Assembly (NCBI RefSeq): GCF_001884235.1 | Contig: NZ_MAOI01000068.1 | Span: forward strand, 1-64,000 | Reading direction: 5' to 3' | Length of the DNA: 64,000 nt | Source of the DNA: Bacillus paramycoides | Lineage (GTDB): Bacteria > Bacillota > Bacilli > Bacillales > Bacillaceae_G | Shown: piece after piece, positions 1 through 8,087 of the stretch | Layout of the letters: each line of letters opens with the position of its first letter | Numbering within the stretch: the first letter of the stretch is position 1 | The notes under the pieces: model-generated | Told to the model about the DNA's origin: nothing | Databases searched by the model: none | The model's input: only the letters and a program-made list of their open reading frames with translations | Translations under genes and position numbers: made by a program

Positions 1-2530
1 AATTAACGCGACAAGCCTCCGAGTAAGAAGTGCAGCGAATACAAGTAGCGCAGTTCTAGGAAACTTAAAAAATGGCGAAAAAGTAACAGTGTTAGGAAAA
101 GCAAACGGCTGGGCAAAAATCAGCTACCAAGGAAAAGAAGGCTATGTATCGCTAGAATTTGTGAAATTAGAGGCAGGAAAGCAAGAAGAAAAGCCAGCGG
201 GAAATATTACAAATGGAACACAAGAAGTAGGAACAATAAACGCAACAAGTTTACGAGTAAGAAGTGCGGCAAATACAAGTAGCGCAGTTCTAGGAAACTT
301 AAAAAATGGCGAAAAAGTAACAGTGTTAGGAAAAGCAAATGGCTGGGCGAAAATTAGTTATCAAGGAAAAGAAGGCTATGTATCCTTAGAATTTGTGAAA
401 TTAGAAGCAGGAAAACAAGAAGAAAAGCCAGCGGAAAACATTACAAATGGAACGCAAGAAATTGGAACAATAAACGCGACAAGTTTACGAGTAAGAAGTG
501 CAGCAAATACAAGTAGCGCAGTTCTAGGAAACTTGAAAAATGGCGAGAAAGTAACAGTGTTAGGAAAAGCGAACGGCTGGGCGAAAATCAATTATCAAGG
601 AAAAGAAGGTTATGTGTCGTTAGAATTTGTAAGATTAGAAGCAGGAAAACAAGAAGAGAAACCAGCGGAAGAGATTACAAATGGAACACAAGAAGTAGGA
701 ACAATTAACGCGACAAGCCTCCGAGTAAGAAGTGCAGCGAATACAAGTAGTTCAATTTTAGGAAACTTAAAAAATGGTGAAAAAGTAACAGTATTAGGGA
801 AAGCGAACGGCTGGGCGAAAATCAATTATCAAGGAAAAGAAGGCTATGTATCCTTAGAATTTGTGAAATTAGAAGCAGGAAAGCAAGAAGAAAAGCCAGC
901 GGAAAACATTACAAATGGAACTCAAGAAGTAGGAATGATCAATGCGACAAGTTTACGAGTAAGAAGTGCGGCAAATACAAGTAGCGCAGTTCTAGGAAAC
1001 TTGAAAAATGGCGAGAAAGTAACAGTGTTAGGAAAAGCAAACGGCTGGGCGAAAATCAATTACCAAGGAAAAGAAGGATATGTATCATTAGAATTTGTAA
1101 CACTCGGTAAAGATTCAACTGATCCAACGAATCTAGAGCAAGTAACAGAAGAACGAGCTGTTGTAAATGCTTCCCTATTAAATGTTCGTAAAGGCCCATC
1201 AACAGGTGCGGCAGCTGTTGGTCATTTAAAGAATGGAGAGACTGTTACAATTATAGGGAAAGAAAATGGTTGGGCAAAAGTCCATTTTAATGGTGGTGAA
1301 GGTTACGTTTCATTACAATTTTTAAAGGTTAAACAAGGTTCAACCTCTTATGAAATTGTTACTTCATCACAAAAGGTTCAAAAGCCAAATGAAGTAGAAG
1401 CAACGCAAATTATGCAAAATTTGAAAGAAGATGCGTATATTAAAAGCGACGGTAAAGTTGTAAATATGAAGCAAGGTTTCGTTCGTGCAAATGGTGTTAT
1501 TAATATTTATGATATTGCGACAGGGAAGAAGCTCACATATGTAAAAGGTGGGGCCGACTTGAAATTTGTGAAAGCTGCTGGTGATCGTATTCATGTCCAA
1601 ATTGATGGTATGACAGGTTACGTGAATATAAATGATGTTACATTACATCCGGCAATGACTGGTGAGAAAACATCGTATTATGCAACTAAAAATGGCAAGT
1701 TATATCATTATGTATACAACCCTGCAAATGGTAAATATGCAACGTATCAAATTGGTAATGCTCCGAAACATTTAAAAGAAGGAGAGCGTTACGAAGCTTT
1801 CGATAAGAAGCAAATCGGCGGACAAGATAGTTATCAATACTTTGAATATATGCCACTCCGTGCAACATCTACTTATACAGGAGATGAAATTGATAACTTC
1901 TTAAGCAAATCTAATGCAAATAGTCCACTTATTGGATTAGGAAAATATTTTGTAAGTGCAGCAGAGAAGTATAAGATGAATGCAGGATACTTAGTGTCAC
2001 ATGCAATTTTAGAATCTGGCTGGGGAACGAGCCGTATTGCACAAGATAAGAAAAATTTATTTGGTTTTAGAGCAGTAGACTCAGATCCATATAATGGTGC
2101 AACTGGATTTAAAACATGGGAAGAAGGCATTGATTTTTGTGCTGCATATATAGATAAACATTACTTAACACCGGATGGAAATACATACAATGGTGGAAAC
2201 TTAGGTGATAAGGCAGAAGGAATGAACGTCATGTATGCAAGTGATGAAAACTGGGGTCAGCAAATTGCCTCACTTATGCATAGAATTGATTCCATGAATG
2301 GAAGTAAAGACTTAAATAAATATCGACTTGGAACGTTGAGAACAGGTTCCCCAGTATTCAAAAACTTAGCTGAAGGCCAAACTGGAACGACATCCCGGAA
2401 CATTATGGTAGCTATTAAGAAAACAATTAACACACCACAAGGATTATATTATGAAATCGTTTCAGATAATAAAGAATACAACAGTGTCTACGTAAAAGCT
2501 GGGTCTGTAAATCTTGTAAATTCTTATTAA
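1..2530 (+). CDS. Cell-wall N-acetylglucosaminidase with SH3b repeat array, 5' end outside window
   Basis: The frame is open from the first base, so the N-terminus (and presumably the signal peptide) lies upstream; 842 residues are visible. Five almost identical 78-residue bacterial SH3 (SH3b) repeats start at 2, 236, 470, 704 and 938, and a divergent sixth starts near 1163; each carries the LRVRSAANTSS and GWAKI..GYVSLEFV signatures. A less repetitive SH3-like linker follows. The C-terminal third is a glucosaminidase (LytG/endo-beta-N-acetylglucosaminidase) domain with the ILESGWGTS motif; its predicted catalytic Glu codon is 2012-2014. The family cleaves peptidoglycan glycan strands outside the cell, and SH3b repeats bind the wall. 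The exact bond specificity is not visible. Confidence 0.85.
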   Translation, partial: INATSLRVRSAANTSSAVLGNLKNGEKVTVLGKANGWAKISYQGKEGYVSLEFVKLEAGKQEEKPAGNITNGTQEVGTINATSLRVRSAANTSSAVLGNLKNGEKVTVLGKANGWAKISYQGKEGYVSLEFVKLEAGKQEEKPAENITNGTQEIGTINATSLRVRSAANTSSAVLGNLKNGEKVTVLGKANGWAKINYQGKEGYVSLEFVRLEAGKQEEKPAEEITNGTQEVGTINATSLRVRSAANTSSSILGNLKNGEKVTVLGKANGWAKINYQGKEGYVSLEFVKLEAGKQEEKPAENITNGTQEVGMINATSLRVRSAANTSSAVLGNLKNGEKVTVLGKANGWAKINYQGKEGYVSLEFVTLGKDSTDPTNLEQVTEERAVVNASLLNVRKGPSTGAAAVGHLKNGETVTIIGKENGWAKVHFNGGEGYVSLQFLKVKQGSTSYEIVTSSQKVQKPNEVEATQIMQNLKEDAYIKSDGKVVNMKQGFVRANGVINIYDIATGKKLTYVKGGADLKFVKAAGDRIHVQIDGMTGYVNINDVTLHPAMTGEKTSYYATKNGKLYHYVYNPANGKYATYQIGNAPKHLKEGERYEAFDKKQIGGQDSYQYFEYMPLRATSTYTGDEIDNFLSKSNANSPLIGLGKYFVSAAEKYKMNAGYLVSHAILESGWGTSRIAQDKKNLFGFRAVDSDPYNGATGFKTWEEGIDFCAAYIDKHYLTPDGNTYNGGNLGDKAEGMNVMYASDENWGQQIASLMHRIDSMNGSKDLNKYRLGTLRTGSPVFKNLAEGQTGTTSRNIMVAIKKTINTPQGLYYEIVSDNKEYNSVYVKAGSVNLVNSY
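2..1171 (+). repeat. Tandem 234 bp SH3b-coding direct repeats (5 copies)
   Basis: Five in-frame units of exactly 234 bp begin at 2, 236, 470, 704 and 938. They are near-identical at DNA level, including synonymous positions, which implies recent duplication or gene conversion. The array probably continues upstream of the window. The more diverged sixth SH3b unit near 1163 is not part of the homogenised array. Confidence 0.9.
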
Positions 2531-2592
2531 AGGAAAGCATCATCATTTCAATGCAGAAGAATGAAATTCATAATGTTAGAGGAAGTGGCAGT

Positions 2593-3471
2593 GTGAAAAA
2601 ATATATCGCATTTGATATTGGTGGTACACAGATTAAATATGGGATTGTTTCAGAACTTGGGATATTATCAAATCATAAAACTATATTAACAGAGGCTCAT
2701 TTAGGCGGAGAACAAATCGTTCAAAAGCTTATTAGTTTGGCGGAGCAATTAATGAATGAACATGTTGTTTCTGGAATTGGTATTAGTACAGCTGGAATTG
2801 TAGATATTCATAAAGGAATCATAACTGGCGGCGTGGATCATATTCCACGCTATGCCGGTATTCCTATTATTGATAGATTACAAACAGTATTAAAAGTTCC
2901 TATATCCATTGAAAATGACGTCAATTGTGCTTCATTTGGAGAGCAGTGGCAAGGTGTTGGAAGGGATGAAAGTAATTTCATTATGCTTACCCTTGGAACG
3001 GGAATAGGGGGCGCAATTGTTATTAATAAGAAACTGTACAGAGGTCATTCATTTAGTGCTGGTGAATGGGGAAATATGTTGATTGAAGGGAAGCCATTTG
3101 AAGAAGTTGCCTCGATTTCAGGATTAGTTTATCTTGTGCGGAAGTATAAAGGTAGCGGTAATTGGAATGGTGAAACAATTTTTGAATTATATGATCAGAA
3201 GGATAAAGAAGTTATACACGCCGTTCAAATATTTTTTAAACATTTAGCAATTGGAATTAGTAATCTGGCTTATATCTTTAATCCACAAGCAATTATTATT
3301 GGTGGGGGGATTACTGATAGAGGCAATCGATTTTTAGAAGAAGTAAAGGCAGAGGTACGAAAATATTTGAATCCTGAAATTTATAGTAATTGCGAGATTA
3401 AACTCGCGCAAAATCGTAATCATGCAGGAATGATTGGTTCTATTTACCACTTCTTACATCATCATAAATAA
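2593..3471 (+). CDS. ROK family sugar kinase (zinc motif absent)
   Basis: This is a 292-residue ROK kinase of the glucokinase/amino-sugar kinase class, which phosphorylates a hexose with ATP in the cytoplasm. The phosphate-binding DIGGTQIK motif is at residues 8-15, the catalytic END is at 107-109, and GTGIGG is at 135-140. The usual CxCGxxGC zinc site is missing, and the His of the GE(I/L)GH motif is Asn161, so it is an atypical ROK member. I chose GTG at 2593 because AGAGGAAG lies 7 nt upstream; an ATG at 2551 is also in frame but its ribosome site is poorly spaced. It starts 62 bp after the glucosaminidase gene, so amino-sugar salvage is a possible role, but that is inference. Confidence 0.8.
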   Translation: MKKYIAFDIGGTQIKYGIVSELGILSNHKTILTEAHLGGEQIVQKLISLAEQLMNEHVVSGIGISTAGIVDIHKGIITGGVDHIPRYAGIPIIDRLQTVLKVPISIENDVNCASFGEQWQGVGRDESNFIMLTLGTGIGGAIVINKKLYRGHSFSAGEWGNMLIEGKPFEEVASISGLVYLVRKYKGSGNWNGETIFELYDQKDKEVIHAVQIFFKHLAIGISNLAYIFNPQAIIIGGGITDRGNRFLEEVKAEVRKYLNPEIYSNCEIKLAQNRNHAGMIGSIYHFLHHHK

Positions 3472-3530
3472 ATTATATGAATGTTTTCATATAACTGAGA
3501 ATTTATCCTTTTTCTCACTAGATAAATAAT

Positions 3531-3575
3531 GCTACAATATAAGAGAAGAATACAATATTTTCCGATTCGGAAAAT
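3531..3575 (+). promoter_or_regulatory. Candidate -10 and perfect 9-1-9 palindrome in front of yceC
   Basis: A TACAAT -10-like hexamer is at 3533-3538, without a good -35. At 3557-3575 lies the perfect inverted repeat ATTTTCCGA-T-TCGGAAAAT, just before the ribosome site of yceC. It could be a repressor operator or an mRNA hairpin. The regulator is not identifiable from sequence. Confidence 0.45.
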
Positions 3576-3599
3576 GCTTTGTAGAAAGGAAGAAACTTC

Positions 3600-4196
3600 A
3601 TGCCTATTATTTTAGAAAAAGGACAAAAGATCGATTTAACGAAAGGACAACCGAGAGTAGCAAAACTGCAGGTTGGCTTAGGCTGGGATCCAATTGGGCA
3701 ATCAGGTGGGTTTCTGTCTTCTTTATTTGGAAGTAAACCAAATGTAGATTGTGATGCATCTGTTGTTATGTTAGAAGGGGATCGTTTTTTAAACAAAAAT
3801 GATCTAGTTTACTTCGGCAACAAACTTTCTACTTGTGGTAGTATTATTCATTCAGGGGATAATTTAACAGGTGAAGGCGCTGGTGACGACGAAACAATTT
3901 TCGTAGAATTACATAAAGTTCCGAGCCGTATTAATCGTTTAGTATTCGTTGTAAATATCTATGACTGTGTAAATCGTCGTCAAGATTTTGGGATGATTCG
4001 CAATGCATATATTCGTATTCAAAACCCACAAACAGGTGAAGAATTAGCACGTTATAACTTGTCAGATAATTATGCTGGTAAAACGACTTTAATTGCAGGG
4101 GAAATGTATCGAAACGGAAACGAATGGAAGTTTTCAGCAGTTGGAGAAGGAACACAAGATAAAAACTTAAGTGAGATTGTATCACGTTACCAATAA
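3600..4196 (+). CDS. yceC: TerD family protein, YceC-like
   Basis: This 198-residue TerD-domain protein is the first gene of a six-gene stress operon ordered like B. subtilis yceCDEFGH. TerD domains bind Ca2+ and occur in tellurite and envelope-stress systems; the biochemical role is unsettled. The second calcium loop (DNLTGEGAGDDE) is intact, while the usual FDLD loop is changed to VDCDAS and preceded by a short insertion containing GFLSSLFGSKPN, so it is the most diverged of the three paralogues here. GAAAGGAAG precedes the ATG. yceD follows after 23 bp. In B. subtilis the operon responds to extracytoplasmic and general stress sigma factors; I do not see a clear alternative-sigma promoter here. 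Confidence 0.85.
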   Translation: MPIILEKGQKIDLTKGQPRVAKLQVGLGWDPIGQSGGFLSSLFGSKPNVDCDASVVMLEGDRFLNKNDLVYFGNKLSTCGSIIHSGDNLTGEGAGDDETIFVELHKVPSRINRLVFVVNIYDCVNRRQDFGMIRNAYIRIQNPQTGEELARYNLSDNYAGKTTLIAGEMYRNGNEWKFSAVGEGTQDKNLSEIVSRYQ

Positions 4197-4219
4197 GATA
4201 AATCGAGGAGGAATAGTAT

Positions 4220-4804
4220 ATGGCATCTATTTCATTGAAAAAAGGACAGAAGGTAGATTTAACAAAAACAAATCCAGGCCTTTCGAAAGTTCTTGTAGGA
4301 CTTGGTTGGGATACAAATCGTTATGACGGACAAAACGATTTCGACTTAGATGTTAGTATCTTCTTAGTAGGTGCTAACGGTAAAGTTTCGGGAGCAGAGG
4401 ATTTCGTCTTCTATAATAATCCAAAAGGTGCGAATGGTGCTGTAGAGCATTTAGGAGATAATCGAACTGGTGAAGGTGAAGGCGATGATGAATCTATTAA
4501 AGTAGATTTAAAAAATGTCCCATCACATATTGAACGTATTTGCTTCACTATTACAATTTATGATGGAGAAGGCCGTAGCCAAAACTTTGGACAAGTTTCT
4601 AACTCTTTCGTACGTATTCTAGATGAAGAAAAGAATGCAGAATTAATTCGTTACGACTTAGGAGAAGATTTCTCTATTGAAACTGCTGTAGTAGTAGGAG
4701 AGTTATACCGTCATGCAGGTGAATGGAAATTCAATGCAATCGGAAGTGGATTCCAAGGTGGATTAGCGTCTCTATGTAATAACTTTGGTTTAGATGTAGA
4801 GTAA
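4220..4804 (+). CDS. yceD: TerD family protein, YceD-like
   Basis: This 194-residue TerD-domain protein is the second of three tandem paralogues. Both canonical Ca2+-binding segments are present: DFDLDVS near residues 41-47 and [12 protein letters not shown] near residues 80-91. It ends with the family's conserved [15 protein letters not shown]. The ribosome site CGAGGAGG is well placed. It is likely a soluble cytoplasmic stress protein made together with yceC and yceE. A 14 bp hairpin follows it, which may reduce transcription into yceE. Confidence 0.88.
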   Translation: MASISLKKGQKVDLTKTNPGLSKVLVGLGWDTNRYDGQNDFDLDVSIFLVGANGKVSGAEDFVFYNNPKGANGAVEHLGDNRTGEGEGDDESIKVDLKNVPSHIERICFTITIYDGEGRSQNFGQVSNSFVRILDEEKNAELIRYDLGEDFSIETAVVVGELYRHAGEWKFNAIGSGFQGGLASLCNNFGLDVE

Positions 4805-4811
4805 TAGATTT

Positions 4812-4860
4812 ATATATCCATCGGTGAAACACATGTTTACCGATGGATATATTTTAAAAG
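4812..4860 (+). terminator. Intra-operon hairpin after yceD
   Basis: A perfect 14 bp stem pairs 4812-4825 with 4839-4852, with further AAAC/GTTT pairing in the loop, followed by a weak T-run. It is probably a partial terminator or an mRNA-stabilising hairpin inside the operon. Confidence 0.55.
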
Positions 4861-4884
4861 ATTAAAATATAGAGGTGAATATAC

Positions 4885-5463
4885 ATGGTTATTCAGTTAC
4901 AAAAAGGACAGAAGATTGATTTAGGTAAGACAAGCCCAGGTTTAACAAAAGCAGTAATTGGTCTTGGATGGGATATTAAGTCTTATGATGGCGGAGCCGA
5001 TTTCGATTTAGATGCATCTGCCTTTTTATTAGATGCGAACGGAAAATGTACGAAGGAAACTGACTTTATTTTCTATAATAATTTACAGTCTCCTTGTGGA
5101 TCTGTTTTACATACAGGAGATAACCGTACAGGTGAAGGTGAAGGCGATGATGAACAACTTGTTGTGGATCTGAAAAAAGTTCCAGCAGATGTGCATAAAA
5201 TTGCTATTACAGTTACTATTTATGATGCGGAAGGCCGTAATCAAAACTTTGGACAGGTTGCAAATGCATTCGTTCGTCTAGCAAATGAAGAAACGAATGA
5301 AGAAGTTCTTCGTTTTGATTTAGGAGAAGATTTCTCCATCGAAACAGCAGTTGTCTTTTGTGAATTATATCGTCATAATGGACAGTGGAAGTTTAATGCA
5401 GTAGGAAGCGGATTCCAAGGTGGATTAGGTGCGCTTGTAAGAGCCTATGGCTTGGATGCATAG
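4885..5463 (+). CDS. yceE: TerD family protein, YceE-like
   Basis: This 192-residue TerD-domain protein is the third paralogue. It has both calcium-binding segments (DFDLDAS near residues 41-47; [12 protein letters not shown] near residues 79-90) and the same C-terminal [11 protein letters not shown] ending as YceD, so a duplication between these two is likely. AGAGGTGAA precedes the ATG. A canonical terminator follows immediately, separating it from terC. Confidence 0.88.
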   Translation: MVIQLQKGQKIDLGKTSPGLTKAVIGLGWDIKSYDGGADFDLDASAFLLDANGKCTKETDFIFYNNLQSPCGSVLHTGDNRTGEGEGDDEQLVVDLKKVPADVHKIAITVTIYDAEGRNQNFGQVANAFVRLANEETNEEVLRFDLGEDFSIETAVVFCELYRHNGQWKFNAVGSGFQGGLGALVRAYGLDA

Positions 5464-5492
5464 AAAGGAAACGAACTTCGTTTCCTTTTTTT
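5464..5492 (+). terminator. Terminator between yceE and terC
   Basis: The stem AAAGGAAACGA/TCGTTTCCTTT (5464-5474 and 5478-5488) with a 3-nt loop runs into a T-tract. It lies inside the yce cluster, so the downstream genes need read-through or their own promoter. Confidence 0.8.
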
Positions 5493-5519
5493 GACCTTTC
5501 TATAAATCTAGCAAAGAAT
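5491..5519 (+). promoter_or_regulatory. Possible sigma-A promoter before terC
   Basis: TTGACC (5491-5496) is separated by 17 bp from AAGAAT (5514-5519), directly after the yceE terminator. The -10 matches only 4 of 6 positions, so this is tentative. Confidence 0.3.
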
Positions 5520-5535
5520 AGGGGATAAAGGTAAG

Positions 5536-6327
5536 ATGAGTATTTTGCAAGGAATCCTTGATACGTATGCTCAGTTTTTCGACTTGGACATGTGGATTAA
5601 AGTGTTGCAAGATCCAGTATCTTGGGGATTAATTGGTACACTTGTTGTACTTGAAGGGTTGTTATCTGCTGATAACGCACTTGTGTTAGCAGTAATGGTA
5701 AAACACCTTCCGGAAGAAAAACGTAAAAAAGCATTATTCTATGGACTTATTGGAGCTTATGTATTCCGTTTTATTGCAATTGGAATCGGAATGTTCTTAA
5801 TTAAATTATGGTGGGTAAAACTTCTTGGTGCACTTTACCTTGCTTGGTTATCAGTGAAATACTTTATTGATAAGAGAAAAGGTGGCAGTGAAGAAGAAGA
5901 AGCTCATGGTATGAATCAAAATAGTATTCTCTTTAGAATGTTCGGTGTCTTCTGGGGAACGGTTGCGATGGTTGAATTAATGGATATCGCGTTCTCAGTA
6001 GATAGTGTACTTGCTGCATTTGGTGTATCGAATGAAGTTTGGATTCTGCTATTAGGCGGAATGCTTGGTATTTTAATGATGCGCGGTATTGCTGGCGTAT
6101 TCTTAAAATTGTTAGAGCGTATTCCAGAGCTTGAAACAACAGCATATATTTTAATCTTAATTATCGCAGCGAAAATGTTACTGTCTCTAATTGGATTTGA
6201 GATTAGTCATACACTGTTCTTTATTATTTTAGTTGTAGCATTTGGAGTAACGTTTATAATTCACTACATGAAGAATGGTGGACAAGCAAGAGAAGAAGTT
6301 GCAGCTACTAAAAATGAACATAAATAA
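5536..6327 (+). CDS. yceF: TerC family integral membrane protein, YceF-like
   Basis: This 263-residue membrane protein has about seven hydrophobic segments and the two acidic TerC signatures VLEGLLSADNALVLA and ELMDIAFSVDSVLAAF, whose intramembrane Asp/Glu residues are typical of the family. TerC proteins are linked to tellurite resistance and, in Bacillus, to metal (Mn2+) efflux during exoenzyme metalation. Here it is the fourth gene of the yce operon, between the TerD genes and yceG, and is followed by a strong terminator. Confidence 0.88.
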   Translation: MSILQGILDTYAQFFDLDMWIKVLQDPVSWGLIGTLVVLEGLLSADNALVLAVMVKHLPEEKRKKALFYGLIGAYVFRFIAIGIGMFLIKLWWVKLLGALYLAWLSVKYFIDKRKGGSEEEEAHGMNQNSILFRMFGVFWGTVAMVELMDIAFSVDSVLAAFGVSNEVWILLLGGMLGILMMRGIAGVFLKLLERIPELETTAYILILIIAAKMLLSLIGFEISHTLFFIILVVAFGVTFIIHYMKNGGQAREEVAATKNEHK

Positions 6328-6330
6328 TTG

Positions 6331-6366
6331 AAATGGGTTTGCTCGTTATGCGAGCGCCCATTTTTT
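6331..6366 (+). terminator. Terminator after terC (yceF)
   Basis: A GC-rich stem, AAATGGG..GCTCG with CGAGC..CCCATTT, around a TTATG loop, is followed by a T-run. Confidence 0.8.
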
Positions 6367-6437
6367 ATAACCAAAAATAGTTTATAATAGAAGAAAGACT
6401 TTAGAAAAAACGTAAATGTTTTTGGAGGTGAACTGTT

Positions 6438-8069
6438 GTGTTTTCACGTTTTACACTTCAACCATGTGCATTAAAAGATGAATCAGATTTAAAACAATTT
6501 GAAACGCTTTTAGAAAAACGCCCACAATATGAACTGACAGAGAATGAGATGAAATTTAGTTATTTAGCAAGTCGTATTCTTGGTGTTCCCAATGATGTAG
6601 ATGAATATTTCAATGAGTTATTTGATTATAGTGAGGTGAAAGGGATTGAGGTTTTGCATGAACAAAATTTAAATAAGGTGATTGATCCCGAAAAACTGCG
6701 CCATATTCAAGAAGTTTTTGCATTACATCAAGAAGCGCCAAATGGACTTACAGTAAATAGGCTTGTAGCCCATTTGTCTGGAAAACAACTATTACCGCAA
6801 GTAGACAATCCTGATTTGCAGCATTATATACATACGACATTTATTTCTGTATTGAAATTGTATGAAAAACAGCATAATCAATCATTAAAAACAGAAGGGT
6901 TCCGTCGTTTCTTAATCGATATTATTAAATTAAGCGAAAATTACGTAGCGAAGTGGTTCTCTACGATTAATTATAAGAAACAAATGCCGCGTATTGTTTG
7001 GTATGGTGATGCAACGGAGAGTCGTATATATTTCTTATACTTTCTTATTATGCTCGGTTGCGATGTACTTTATTATCACCCAGAAGGAAAAGATGGATTT
7101 GAAAGTGTAGATGAGGAAGGAAGGACCTTTGTCGTATCTCATCCGAGCCGTATTTCACTGGAGCCATTTCCTGATCGACGTCGTGAACGCGTCGCGACAG
7201 TAGCTTATCAAGCTTCAAAGGAAATTGAACAAGTACTTCATCATGATAATTCATTATTATACAAACCGTGGCAATTTCGCTCGTATACACCAGTAGCGCG
7301 TACTCTCAAAACGACGTACGATGAACTCTTTTTAATTACGAAAGAAAAGGCATTTGTACGCCCAACATTCTTTGTTGAAAATAAGCATATTTATATTCCT
7401 TCTTTATTTGCAAAAATATCAGGCGTTTCAAAGAATGATAAAGAATATTTTCAACGATTAAAGGCTGTTACATCATTTGATAATAGTTTATTAATTAATA
7501 CATTTCCGTTTACGAAAGAACAAAAAGCAAATTTCCAATATCATTATCGAGATGCATTAGATCGCGCAGGGAAGTTGCATCCTGATTTAATTATGAACAG
7601 CCATTGGTGGCCACATAAACGTTTACCTGAAGGTTTACAACATGGTATTGCAGAGGCAATCATCCATACGTGCGAAAGTGAAATATGTAAACCAATCGCG
7701 AAAGAGACGAAACAAGATGTAGCACTGTATGTTTTCGCGCAACTCTCTCAAATACCACCGAACATTTTAGAGCAGCTTGAGAAATTTGATTATTCGCAAG
7801 AAGTGCCGAAAATTGTTATATTTAATAATGAGAAGAGCGGAGAATTAAGTCGTTCGGATGCTGTTTTATTACTATTTTTAAATCAAATTGGAGTAGATGT
7901 ATTCCACTTTAATCCAACGGGGAGAAACGATATTGAACCGTATATTGAAGCAGGAGCATTTGATTCACATTGGCTTGAAGAAGTTAATTTCGATCTTGAG
8001 TTTCATGGTTCATCAGCCTATAAAAATTTATCACAAACAATAAAAGGACTATTTCGTCCGTTTTTATAA
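6438..8069 (+). CDS. yceG: YceG family protein
   Basis: This 543-residue soluble protein is the YceG member of the operon (Pfam YceG_bac, often described as a component of a putative biosynthetic or tellurite-associated module). It contains two related segments, each with an (R/K)IV-type strand followed by a Leu-rich LFLNQIG- or YFLIMLG-like stretch (near residues 185-215 and 455-490), suggesting an internal duplication. No transmembrane segment or known catalytic motif is obvious. It starts at GTG 6438, with GGAGGTG 7 nt upstream. yceH follows after 18 bp. Confidence 0.82.
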   Translation: MFSRFTLQPCALKDESDLKQFETLLEKRPQYELTENEMKFSYLASRILGVPNDVDEYFNELFDYSEVKGIEVLHEQNLNKVIDPEKLRHIQEVFALHQEAPNGLTVNRLVAHLSGKQLLPQVDNPDLQHYIHTTFISVLKLYEKQHNQSLKTEGFRRFLIDIIKLSENYVAKWFSTINYKKQMPRIVWYGDATESRIYFLYFLIMLGCDVLYYHPEGKDGFESVDEEGRTFVVSHPSRISLEPFPDRRRERVATVAYQASKEIEQVLHHDNSLLYKPWQFRSYTPVARTLKTTYDELFLITKEKAFVRPTFFVENKHIYIPSLFAKISGVSKNDKEYFQRLKAVTSFDNSLLINTFPFTKEQKANFQYHYRDALDRAGKLHPDLIMNSHWWPHKRLPEGLQHGIAEAIIHTCESEICKPIAKETKQDVALYVFAQLSQIPPNILEQLEKFDYSQEVPKIVIFNNEKSGELSRSDAVLLLFLNQIGVDVFHFNPTGRNDIEPYIEAGAFDSHWLEEVNFDLEFHGSSAYKNLSQTIKGLFRPFL

Positions 8070-8087
8070 GGAAAGGGAGAATGTCAT

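Noticed and set aside
376-825. Minus-strand ORFs of about 71 residues repeated inside the SH3b array
   Set aside because: They are antisense shadows of the 234 bp repeat; they recur with it, have no ribosome site, and lie wholly inside the glucosaminidase gene.
2-1171. Possible CRISPR-like array because of regular repeats
   Set aside because: The units are 234 bp, in frame, contiguous and protein-coding, with no spacers.
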